Positions 9,271-18,056 of a DNA stretch of 64,000 bases are shown one piece after another (positions within the stretch are counted from its first letter, which is position 1; the number at the start of each line of letters is the position of its first letter). This DNA is from Scleromatobacter sp038243995 (GTDB lineage: Bacteria; Pseudomonadota; Gammaproteobacteria; Burkholderiales; Burkholderiaceae_C): the NCBI GenBank assembly GCA_038243995.1, contig JBBRTV010000013.1:62001-126000 (forward strand), read 5' to 3'. The notes under the pieces were generated by a model, which did no database searches, had not been told where the DNA came from, and saw nothing but the letters and a program-made list of their open reading frames with translations. The translations under genes were made by a program, and so were the position numbers.

Positions 9271-12200
9271 ATGAACTCTAGGAAGATCCCGGGCGCGCGC
9301 CGCGGCGCGGCGTTCGCCGTGCTCGCGGGCGTTCTTGCCGCCGTCGTGGGCGGGCCGGTCCACGCCGCCGTCACGTTGAAGGTGGCTTCGCCGAAGGGCG
9401 AGATCGCGGTGGTGCGCCAGGTGCGCGCGACCTTCGGCGAATCCATGGTCAAGTTCGGCGATCCGCGGCTGCCGGCGCCGATGGAGGTGGCCTGCACGCC
9501 CGCCGCGGCGCAGGCCGGCGGCGGGCGCTGGGTCGACGACAAGACCTGGGTCTTCGACTTCGCCAAGGACGTTCCGCCCGGAACGCGCTGCACGGTCACG
9601 CCGAAGCCGGGCGTGAAGTCCGTCGCCGGAGAGGCGATCGCCGCCGATGCGGCGTTCTCGTTCTCCACCGGCGGCCCGGCGATCGTGCGCGCCTACCCGT
9701 CGGACGGGGGCGGCGCCACGATCGAGGAAGAGCAGGTCTTCGCGCTACTCCTCAACGGCGCCGCGACCCCGGACAGCATCCAGCGCTTCGCGTATTGCGA
9801 GGTCGCCGGGGTCGGCGAGCGCATTCCCGTCACCGTGATCGGCGGGCCGACCCGCGACGCGATTCTCAAGGCCGTCAACCTGGTGCCGCAGCAGGCACGC
9901 GCCGTGACGCTGCGCTGCGCGCGGCCGGTCGCGCCGGATGCCAAGGTCGCCCTGGTCTGGGGCGCGGGCATCGCCACGCCCGGCGGGGTTCCGAGCTCGG
10001 CGGATCGCCGGCTCGACTACCAGGTGCGCCCCGCGTTCACCGCGAGTTTCACGTGCGAGCGCGTCAACGCGCGGGCCGACTGCCTGCCGATGCGCCCGCT
10101 GCGGGTCGAGTTCTCGTCGCCGGTGCCGCGCCGTGTCGCCGAAAAGATCGTGCTCGTCGCGCCCGACGGCAAGCACAAGCCGCAGACCGAACAGCATCGC
10201 GGAGAGACCGTCGACCGCCTCGTCGAATTGAACGAGTCCGGCCTGCACAAGTTCCTGTACCTGTTCGGCCGCAACAAGGGCGAGGTCGGCGGCGACAAGT
10301 CGGAGGAGGGCGTGAGCGCCGTGGAGTTCGCCGACGTGCTGCCGGAGAAGGCGGCGCTGCGCATCGAACTGCCGCCCGGCTTCGCCGACGACGCCGGACG
10401 CACGCTGGAGAACGCCAGCGAGTTTCCGCTCGCGACGCGCACCTCCGAGGCCCCGGCGCTGGCCCGGTTCCCCGCGGCGACCTTCGGCATCCTCGAGCTC
10501 GACGCCGAACCGGTGCTGCCGCTGACAGTGCGCAAGGTCGAGGGTCGACTCGGGGTGAAGGCGCTCACGCTCGGAGGCGCACCTGCGCGCGACCTCACGT
10601 TGACCGACGATGCGTCCATCATCGAGTGGTTCGTCAAGGTCGCCCGCTACGACGAGTCCACGATAGACCGCGGCATTGTCGAGAAGGAGCTCGGGATCAG
10701 GCTCCCGAAGGCGGTGCCCCCGCCCAGGCCGGCGCGCGAAGCGAAGTCGTACGGACGCGCGAAAACGCCGCAGGAGCAGGCCGACGCCGCGGAGGAGAAC
10801 GGCTATTCCTTCGATCCGACCGTCATCCAGGCGCGCGAGGTGAGCCTGTTGAACAAGGCCCCGGGCGTGCACCAGGTCGCGCTGCCGCCCGAGTCGCAGG
10901 CGGATCCGCATCCGTTCGAAGTCATCGGCATCCCGCTGCCGCAGCCGGGATATCACGTTGTCGAGATCGAGTCGCCGCGCCTCGGCCAGGCTTTGCTCGA
11001 TCGGGCCGCGCCCATGTATGTGCGTACTGGCGTGCTGGTCACGAACCTGGGCGTGCATTTCAAGTGGGCGCCGGTGAATTCGGGCGTCTGGGTCACGACG
11101 CTGGACAAGGGCAGGCCCGTCGCCGATGCGGCGGTGCAGGTCTCGGATTGCCGGGGCGCGAAGGTGTGGCAAGGCAAGACCGATGCGCAGGGGTTCGCGC
11201 GCATTGCCAGCGCGTTGCCGAAGCTGAGATACGAGGATTGCGAAGGCGAGCGCGAAGGTCGCAACGGCGGGCCCTCGGGACGCCCGACGGGCTACTTCGT
11301 CAGTGCCCGCAAGACCGATGCGCGCGGGCGTGCCGACCTGGCTTTCGTCTGGTCGACATGGCAGGAAGGCATCGAGGCCTGGCGATTCAACCTGAATTCG
11401 TCCTACGGCGGCGGCGATGTCGTCTCGCGCGAGCTGTTCCACACGGTGATGGATCGCACGCTGCTGCGCGCCGGCCAGACCGTCTCGATGAAGAGCCATG
11501 CGCGCCGCGAACTGCTGACGGGCCTTGCACTCGTCGACGCGGACGCGCTGCCGGACACGCTCCGCATCGAGCACGAAGGCTCGGGCGAGCACGTCGACTT
11601 CCCGTTGACATGGCGCGGCGGACGCTACGCGGAGTCGGTCTACAAGATCCCCGACGACGCGAAACTGGGCGTCTACGACGTCTCGCTCCTGCGCGGCGAG
11701 CGCGTCGCCGCGCAGACAGGCTCGTTCCGTGTCGAGGAGTTCCGCCTGCCGGTGATGAGCGGCCGCCTGGTGCCGCCGAAAGGCCCGCAGGTCGACCCGC
11801 GCGAATTGACGTTCGACGTGATGGTCAACTACGGCAACGGCGGTGGCGCCGCGAACCTGCCGCTGCGTGTCTCGGCGCAGGTGCGCGACATCGACCTCGC
11901 GCAGGCCGTGCCCGTCACGCGCTATCCCGGCTTCCACTTCGACGCGCCGCGCGCGATCGACGCCGCGGCCACTGCGAACGACACGGCGATGTTCGGCGAA
12001 GACTATGTCGACGAGGACGACGCCGACCGCATGGTCTCGCGCCGCAATCCGAACTCGAAGCTGGTGGCCGACAAGCTGCCCATGACGCTCGACAAGGCCG
12101 GGGCGGGCAAGGTCACGCTCACCAGGCTGCCTGCGGTGACCGCGCCGAAGGAGCTCCTGGTCCAGGCGACCTATGCCGACCCGAACGGCGAGATCCAGAC

Positions 12201-15200
12201 GCTGAGCCAGACGCTGCCGCTGTGGCCGTCTGCCGTCGTGCTCGGGGTGCGCACGGAGGACTGGGTTTCGGTGCACCACAAGCTGCCCGCGCAGGTCGTG
12301 GCCCTCGACACCCGCGGCAAGCCCATGCCGGGCGTCGACGTCAGCGTGCGCGCCGTTGCGCATCGCTCGCTGTCGGCGCGCAAGCGGCTCGTCGGCGGCT
12401 TCTACGCATACGACAACAAGAACGTCGACGAAGACCTGGGCGAGATCTGCTCGGGGCGCAGCGACGCGCGCGGCCTCGTGCTGTGCGAGGCGAAACTCCA
12501 GGCGGCCGGACAGGTCGAGCTGATCGCGCAGGCCAGCGATGCGCAAGGCCATCTGGCGCGCGCCGCATCCTCGGTCTACGTGACGCGCCAGGGCGAGGTC
12601 TGGTTCGGCAGCGCCAACGACGACCGCATGGACGTGCTGCCCGAGCAGCGCGCCTACGAGCCGGGCCAGGTCGCCCGATTCCAGGTCCGCAGCCCGTTTC
12701 GCCATGCGACGGCGCTCGTCGCCATCGAGCGCAACGGCATCGTCGAGACCCGCGTCGTCGAACTCGACGGCAAGGATCCGACCATCGAGCTGCCCGTCAA
12801 GGCCGAGTGGGCACCGAACGTGTTCGTCTCGGTGCTCGCCGTGCGCGGCCGCGTGCGCGAGGTGCCGTGGTATTCGCTGTTCACATGGGGCTGGCGCGCG
12901 CCGGTCGAGTGGTGGCACGCCTGGCGCGACGAAGGGCCCGACTACCTTGCGCCGACCGCCCTGGTCGATCTGGCGAAACCGGCTTTCAAGTTCGGCATCA
13001 CCGAGATCGAGGTCGGCAATGCGGCGCACCGGCTCAAGGTCGACGTGACGCCCGACAAGCCGAGCTACCCGATCCGCGCGACGAGCCAGGTGCGTGTCAA
13101 GGTGACATTGCCCGACGGCCGCCCGGCGCCGGCCGGCACCGAGGTGACGCTCGCCGCAGTCGACGAAGCCTTGCTGACGCTGCGCGCGAACGACAGCTGG
13201 AACCTGTTCGAGGCGATGATCCTGCGGCGGGAGTACGCCGTCGAGACGTCCACGGCGCAGATGCAGATCATCGGCAAGCGCCATTTCGGCAAGAAGGCGG
13301 CGCCTGCGGGCGGGGGCGGCGGGCAGTTCCCGACGCGCGAACTGTTCGACACCCTGCTCCTGTGGAACCCGGTCGTCGTCCTCGATGCCCGGGGCGAGGC
13401 GGTGGTCGCGGTGCCGCTCAACGATTCGCTGACGAGCTTTCGCATCGTCGCGATCGCCGATGTCGTGCAGGGCACGCAGGCCGCGTTGTTCGGTACCGGA
13501 CAGGCGACCATCGCGGCGACGCAGGATCTGCAGATCGTCTCGGGCGTGCCACCGCTGGTGCGCGAAGGCGATCACTACCGGGCCATGTTCACGCTGCGCA
13601 ACACGACGAAGAAGCCGGTGCGGGCCAGCCTGTCGGCGAAGGCCGGCGACCAGTCCTTGCCCGCGCTCGCCGTCGAGATCCCCGCGGACGGCGCGGCAGA
13701 CCTCGGCTGGGATGTCGATGCACCCTTCAACGTGAAGGCGATCGCCTGGACGGTCGCGGCCGATGCCGGCGGCGCCCACGACCGCATGAAGTTCCCGCAA
13801 CGCATCGCCGAGGCGGTGCCCGTCACGGTGCAGCAGGCGACGCTGCTGCAACTGGACAAGGCCTTGCGCATCCCGATCGCGCCGCCGGTCGGCGCGCTCG
13901 CCGATGCGGGCGGCGCGCTGCGCGGCGGCATCGAGCTCGCGCTGAAGCCCCGGCTCGGCGATGGCCTGCCGGGCGTGCGCGAGTTCTTCGAGCGCTACCC
14001 GTGGATCTGCCTCGAGCAGCAGGCCTCGATCGCGATCGGCTTGCGCGACACCGCGCACTGGAAGAGCCTCGCGGCGCAGGTCCCGCTGTATCTCGACGAG
14101 GACGGGCTCGCCAACTACTTCCCGCCGTCGGGCGGCAGTCCGCACCGGGGCAGCGACAGCCTGACGGCCTATCTGCTGTCGGTCAGCGACGAGGCGACGA
14201 AGCTCGGCTACGACTTCACCTTGCCCGACGACGTGCGCGCCTCGATGGAGCGCGGGCTGATCGGCTTCGTCGAAGGTCGCGTGAACCGCGACTTCTGGAA
14301 GCCGGCCTTCCTGAAGAACGGCGATCTCGACGTGCGCAAGCTCGCCGCGATGGAGGCGCTGAGCCGGCATGGCAAGGTGCAGCCGCGCATGCTCGATTCG
14401 ATCCAGGTGTTGCCCAACCAGTGGCCCACCGGAGCGGTGATCGACTGGCTGCAGATCCTCGATCGCGTGGACGCCATTCCCGACCGCGCGAAGAAGCAGG
14501 CCGAGGCGGAGCAGGTGCTGCGCGCGCGCCTGAACGTTCAGGGCACGCGCCTCGGCTTCTCGACCGAGAAGGACGACAGCTGGTGGTGGCTGATGAGCAA
14601 CGGCGACGTCAACAGCGTGCGCATGACGCTGGCCGTCCTGTCCCGGCCCGGCTGGCAGGACGACGTGCCGCGCATTGTCACCGGCACCCTGCAACGCCAG
14701 CAGTTCGGGCACTGGTCCACGACCGTCGCCAATGCGTGGGGCACGGTCGCGATGGAAGCGTTCTCGAAGAAGTTCGAGACGGTGGCGGTCGGCGGGAAGA
14801 CGCGCGCCGGCTTCGGCGGGGGTGCGCCCGCCGCCACCTTCGAATGGGCCAGGCACGCCGGTGGCGGCACGCTGCCGCTGGGCTGGCCGGCGGGCTTCGC
14901 CGTCCATGGCGACAAGGCCGATGCGACCCTGGACGTCGGACACGACGGCGCCGGCAAACCCTGGGTCACGGTGACTTCGAAGGCCGCGGTACCGGTCACC
15001 GTGCCATTCGGCTCGGGGTATCGCATCACCAAGACGCTGACGCCGGTCGAACAGAAGGTCGCGGGCAAGTGGTCGCGCGGCGATGTCGTGCGCGTCCATC
15101 TCGACATCGACGTGCAGGCCGATGCGACCTGGGTCGTCGTCAACGACCCGATCCCCGGAGGCGCCGCGATGCTGGGCACCGGCCTGGGCGGCGACGACAA

Positions 15201-15438
15201 GATCGGCACCGACAGCGAGAAGGACGATGCGCGCGGCTGGCTGGCCTACCAGGAGCGCAGCTTCGAGGCGTTCCGCGCTTACTACCGCTACCTGCCCAAG
15301 GGCGCATTCAGCGTGGAATACACGATGCGCCTGAACAACCCTGGCCGATTCGGAATGCCGCAGACGCACGTCGAGGCGATGTACGCGCCGGAGATGTTCG
15401 GCGAGGCGCCGAACGCGGCGTGGACGGTGCAGCCGTGA
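9271..15438 (+). CDS. Bacterial alpha-2-macroglobulin (YfhM-like) with thioester motif
   Basis: A very large (2055-residue) periplasmic protease-trapping protein. It has an N-terminal signal peptide ending VHA and no lipobox cysteine, so it should be soluble rather than a lipoprotein as in E. coli YfhM. The reactive thioester motif CLEQ lies at residues 1580-1583 (codon for Cys at 14008) in the family context YPWICLEQQASIA, followed by the alpha-helical thioester domain and a C-terminal receptor-like domain. It is longer than the E. coli homologues (about 1530-1650). A strong GGGAGGAAA precedes the ATG. Its TGA overlaps the ATG of the penicillin-binding protein 1C gene, the classic genetic partner, implying guarding of the periplasm when peptidoglycan is breached. 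Confidence 0.93.
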   Translation: MNSRKIPGARRGAAFAVLAGVLAAVVGGPVHAAVTLKVASPKGEIAVVRQVRATFGESMVKFGDPRLPAPMEVACTPAAAQAGGGRWVDDKTWVFDFAKDVPPGTRCTVTPKPGVKSVAGEAIAADAAFSFSTGGPAIVRAYPSDGGGATIEEEQVFALLLNGAATPDSIQRFAYCEVAGVGERIPVTVIGGPTRDAILKAVNLVPQQARAVTLRCARPVAPDAKVALVWGAGIATPGGVPSSADRRLDYQVRPAFTASFTCERVNARADCLPMRPLRVEFSSPVPRRVAEKIVLVAPDGKHKPQTEQHRGETVDRLVELNESGLHKFLYLFGRNKGEVGGDKSEEGVSAVEFADVLPEKAALRIELPPGFADDAGRTLENASEFPLATRTSEAPALARFPAATFGILELDAEPVLPLTVRKVEGRLGVKALTLGGAPARDLTLTDDASIIEWFVKVARYDESTIDRGIVEKELGIRLPKAVPPPRPAREAKSYGRAKTPQEQADAAEENGYSFDPTVIQAREVSLLNKAPGVHQVALPPESQADPHPFEVIGIPLPQPGYHVVEIESPRLGQALLDRAAPMYVRTGVLVTNLGVHFKWAPVNSGVWVTTLDKGRPVADAAVQVSDCRGAKVWQGKTDAQGFARIASALPKLRYEDCEGEREGRNGGPSGRPTGYFVSARKTDARGRADLAFVWSTWQEGIEAWRFNLNSSYGGGDVVSRELFHTVMDRTLLRAGQTVSMKSHARRELLTGLALVDADALPDTLRIEHEGSGEHVDFPLTWRGGRYAESVYKIPDDAKLGVYDVSLLRGERVAAQTGSFRVEEFRLPVMSGRLVPPKGPQVDPRELTFDVMVNYGNGGGAANLPLRVSAQVRDIDLAQAVPVTRYPGFHFDAPRAIDAAATANDTAMFGEDYVDEDDADRMVSRRNPNSKLVADKLPMTLDKAGAGKVTLTRLPAVTAPKELLVQATYADPNGEIQTLSQTLPLWPSAVVLGVRTEDWVSVHHKLPAQVVALDTRGKPMPGVDVSVRAVAHRSLSARKRLVGGFYAYDNKNVDEDLGEICSGRSDARGLVLCEAKLQAAGQVELIAQASDAQGHLARAASSVYVTRQGEVWFGSANDDRMDVLPEQRAYEPGQVARFQVRSPFRHATALVAIERNGIVETRVVELDGKDPTIELPVKAEWAPNVFVSVLAVRGRVREVPWYSLFTWGWRAPVEWWHAWRDEGPDYLAPTALVDLAKPAFKFGITEIEVGNAAHRLKVDVTPDKPSYPIRATSQVRVKVTLPDGRPAPAGTEVTLAAVDEALLTLRANDSWNLFEAMILRREYAVETSTAQMQIIGKRHFGKKAAPAGGGGGQFPTRELFDTLLLWNPVVVLDARGEAVVAVPLNDSLTSFRIVAIADVVQGTQAALFGTGQATIAATQDLQIVSGVPPLVREGDHYRAMFTLRNTTKKPVRASLSAKAGDQSLPALAVEIPADGAADLGWDVDAPFNVKAIAWTVAADAGGAHDRMKFPQRIAEAVPVTVQQATLLQLDKALRIPIAPPVGALADAGGALRGGIELALKPRLGDGLPGVREFFERYPWICLEQQASIAIGLRDTAHWKSLAAQVPLYLDEDGLANYFPPSGGSPHRGSDSLTAYLLSVSDEATKLGYDFTLPDDVRASMERGLIGFVEGRVNRDFWKPAFLKNGDLDVRKLAAMEALSRHGKVQPRMLDSIQVLPNQWPTGAVIDWLQILDRVDAIPDRAKKQAEAEQVLRARLNVQGTRLGFSTEKDDSWWWLMSNGDVNSVRMTLAVLSRPGWQDDVPRIVTGTLQRQQFGHWSTTVANAWGTVAMEAFSKKFETVAVGGKTRAGFGGGAPAATFEWARHAGGGTLPLGWPAGFAVHGDKADATLDVGHDGAGKPWVTVTSKAAVPVTVPFGSGYRITKTLTPVEQKVAGKWSRGDVVRVHLDIDVQADATWVVVNDPIPGGAAMLGTGLGGDDKIGTDSEKDDARGWLAYQERSFEAFRAYYRYLPKGAFSVEYTMRLNNPGRFGMPQTHVEAMYAPEMFGEAPNAAWTVQP

Positions 15439-18014
15439 TGAACCCGCATGCCGCGCGCCGTCGCGCGAGCGCCCGCGGGCGCTGGCCCGCCGCGCTGGCG
15501 GCCGCCTGCCTTGCTGCGCCTATCCTGGCGCAGGCCGTCGTGCCGACGTTCGACCAGGTGCGCCGGTCGACCGTCAGCTCCGAGACACAGTTCCTCGATC
15601 GGCATGGCGTGGTGGTGCAGACCTTGCGCACCGACCTGCACGCGCGGCGCGGCGCCTGGGTGCCGCTGCCCGACATCTCGCCCGCGCTGCGCGCCGCGGT
15701 CATCGCCTCGGAAGACCGGCGCTTCCTGGATCACGCGGGCGTCGACTGGTCGGCGGTGGCCGGGGCGGCGATCGGGCGCGTCGACGCGGGCGGCCGGCGC
15801 GGGGCGTCGACGATCACGATGCAGCTCGCCGGCCTGCTCGACGCCGACCTCGGCATGACGCGCGGCGGGCGCACCGTGACGACGAAGATCGCCCAGGCGG
15901 CCGCCGCCTTGCAGATCGAGCGCACGTGGAGCAAGGATCAGATCCTCGATGCCTGGTTGAACCTCGTGCCGTTCCGCGGCGAACAGATCGGCGTCGGCGC
16001 GATGTCGCAGGCGCTGTTCCAGAAGGCGCCGTCGGGCTTGAATGCGGAGGAGTCCGCCATCGCCGCGGCCCTGCTGCGCGCGCCGAACGCGGCGCCCGGC
16101 CTGGTCGGCCAGCGCGCCTGCGGCATCCTGAAGATCCAGGGCCGCGGCGACGCCTGTGCGACCGCGCGCGGCTTCGCGGAGCTGACCCTCGAACGCGCAC
16201 CGACCGCGGGCTCCGCGTCGGACGGCGGCGAACAGTTGGCGCCGCATTTCGCGCGCCAGGTGCTGGCCGGCCTGGTTCTCAGGCCAGTCGGCGCCGGCGC
16301 CGGTGCCGGCCCGCGCGCCTCGAGCGCGCCGGCCAGCGCCGGGACGACCCCGGCGGCGCGCCCGCCGGCCATCGTCCCCACCACGCTGGACGCCGCTGCG
16401 CAGCGCTTCGCGCGCGATGCGCTCCGCCAGCAGCTCTACGAACTGCGCGATCGCGACGTCGAAGACGGCGCCGTCGTCGTGCTCGACAACGCCAGCGGCG
16501 ACGTGCTCGCCTGGGTCGGATCCAGCGGCGACCTGTCGCAGGCAGCCGCCGTCGATGCGGTGCTCGCGCTGCGCCAGGCCGGCTCCACGCTGAAGCCCTT
16601 CCTCTACGAGCAGGCGATCGAGCAGCGCTGGCTGACCGCCGCCTCCGTGCTCGACGACGCGCCGACGCGCCTGCACACGCCCTCCGGGCTCTACATCCCG
16701 CAGAACTACGATCACGACTTCAAAGGGCTGGTGTCCGTTCGCACCGCGCTCGGCTCGTCGCTGAACGTGCCCGCGGTGCGCACCATCGTGATGGTCTCGC
16801 CCGACCGGTTCGCGCGTCGCCTCGTCGCGCTGGGCCTGCCTGTCGGCAAACCGGGACAGTTCTACGGCTACAGCCTGGCGCTCGGCTCGGCGGAAGTGAG
16901 CCTGCTGTCGTTGACCAACGCGTACCGCACGCTCGCCAACGGCGGCATGGCGGGGGCACCGCGGCTGACACCGGCGGACGCTCGAGGTGCCGATGTCGGC
17001 GGGCGGGACGGCCCCGGCGCCCCGACCGCGCGCGCGCCGGCTCCGCCGGGGCGCACGCTCGCGAAGCGGGCGCCTGCCCGCGCGCTCGATCCCGCGGCGT
17101 CGTGGATCATTGCCGACATCCTCTCCGACAACGGCGCACGCGTGCCGACGTTCGGCCTCGACAGCGCGCTGTCGACGCGCTACTGGTCGGCCGTCAAGAC
17201 GGGTACCAGCAAGGACATGCGCGACAACTGGTGCGTCGGCTTCAGCACCCGCTACACGGTGGGCGTCTGGGTCGGCAACGCGAGCGGCGCCCCGATGCAC
17301 GCGGTCTCCGGCGTGACGGGCGCGGCCCCGGTCTGGCGCCGGGTCATGGACGCCCTGCAACGCAGCGGGGGCGCTGCCGACGCCGCGTCGACATGGACGG
17401 CCGCTCCCGCCGCCGCCCGCGTCGCCCGCATCGAGCCGGCGACGCTGCGCACGATCGCGCCGTCCGCCGCCTTCGGCGCGCCGCCGGCCCCGCCGGGCGT
17501 GATTGCCTCCTCCATCGACTTCGCGGGGAATCTCGAAGCCGCCCGCACCGAATGGTTCCTGCCCGGCACCGAGACGACCCACGTCCGGCTGGCGAGCCCG
17601 GCGGGAGCGGCGGGGCGGCTGATCTCCTCGCCCGACGACCGTTCCGTCATCGCGCTCGATCCCGACATCCCGCCGGCGGTGCAACGCTTGCGCTTCGAGG
17701 TCGTCGGCGCGCCGCCGCCCGGGGCCTCCTGGCGCCTGGACGGCCGGCGACTGGGCCCGGCGCGACCGCTGCCGTGGTCGCCCTGGCCGGGGCACCACAG
17801 CCTGGAACTGATCGACGCGCAGGGCCGGGCGCTCGACACCGTCACCTTCGACGTCCGCGGCGCGCAGGCCGTCAGGACCGTGCCGGCCGCCAGGAAGACC
17901 CTCCGGCCGGCTGCGCGACCTCGCGCTGCCGCATCATCCTCGAGCGTTGTCGCAGCCGGGACAGCTCGCGATCGCCGAAGCGTCCTAGAATCGAACGATC
18001 GTTCTATTTTCTGA
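15438..18014 (+). CDS. pbpC: Penicillin-binding protein 1C (bifunctional glycosyltransferase/transpeptidase)
   Basis: An 858-residue class A PBP. The GT51 domain carries ASEDRRFLDHAGVDW (near residue 90) and GASTITMQLA (near 125). The transpeptidase domain has the SxxK nucleophile in GSTLKPF (Ser383, Lys386), SSLN, and KTGTS (Lys587). A C-terminal beta-rich BiPBP_C-type domain follows. A low-complexity Ala/Gly/Pro linker (around residues 285-315) separates the enzymes, and the last 45 residues are another Ala/Arg-rich tail. An N-terminal hydrophobic segment should anchor it in the inner membrane. It is translationally coupled to the macroglobulin by TGATG. The 3' end overlaps a palindrome that probably serves the next operon. 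Confidence 0.93.
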   Translation: MNPHAARRRASARGRWPAALAAACLAAPILAQAVVPTFDQVRRSTVSSETQFLDRHGVVVQTLRTDLHARRGAWVPLPDISPALRAAVIASEDRRFLDHAGVDWSAVAGAAIGRVDAGGRRGASTITMQLAGLLDADLGMTRGGRTVTTKIAQAAAALQIERTWSKDQILDAWLNLVPFRGEQIGVGAMSQALFQKAPSGLNAEESAIAAALLRAPNAAPGLVGQRACGILKIQGRGDACATARGFAELTLERAPTAGSASDGGEQLAPHFARQVLAGLVLRPVGAGAGAGPRASSAPASAGTTPAARPPAIVPTTLDAAAQRFARDALRQQLYELRDRDVEDGAVVVLDNASGDVLAWVGSSGDLSQAAAVDAVLALRQAGSTLKPFLYEQAIEQRWLTAASVLDDAPTRLHTPSGLYIPQNYDHDFKGLVSVRTALGSSLNVPAVRTIVMVSPDRFARRLVALGLPVGKPGQFYGYSLALGSAEVSLLSLTNAYRTLANGGMAGAPRLTPADARGADVGGRDGPGAPTARAPAPPGRTLAKRAPARALDPAASWIIADILSDNGARVPTFGLDSALSTRYWSAVKTGTSKDMRDNWCVGFSTRYTVGVWVGNASGAPMHAVSGVTGAAPVWRRVMDALQRSGGAADAASTWTAAPAAARVARIEPATLRTIAPSAAFGAPPAPPGVIASSIDFAGNLEAARTEWFLPGTETTHVRLASPAGAAGRLISSPDDRSVIALDPDIPPAVQRLRFEVVGAPPPGASWRLDGRRLGPARPLPWSPWPGHHSLELIDAQGRALDTVTFDVRGAQAVRTVPAARKTLRPAARPRAAASSSSVVAAGTARDRRSVLESNDRSIF
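17993..18004. promoter_or_regulatory. Perfect 12-bp palindrome, candidate TetR-type operator for the beta-oxidation operon
   Basis: GAACGATCGTTC reads identically on both strands and lies 53 bases before the fadB-like start. It sits inside the last codons of pbpC. Perfect palindromes of this size are typical of TetR-family operators. TetR-type fatty-acid regulators are known in betaproteobacteria, but no such gene is in the window, so the cognate regulator is inferred. Confidence 0.5.
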
Positions 18015-18056
18015 ACGAGGTACCACCCGGTACCAACCAGCACGGAGACACGACCC

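Noticed and set aside
9745..15369. An uninterrupted 1874-codon frame on the minus strand opposite the macroglobulin gene
   Set aside because: High-GC third-position bias leaves antisense frames open; the translation is Arg/His/Leu/Asp-rich with no domain motif, while the plus strand encodes a clear family.
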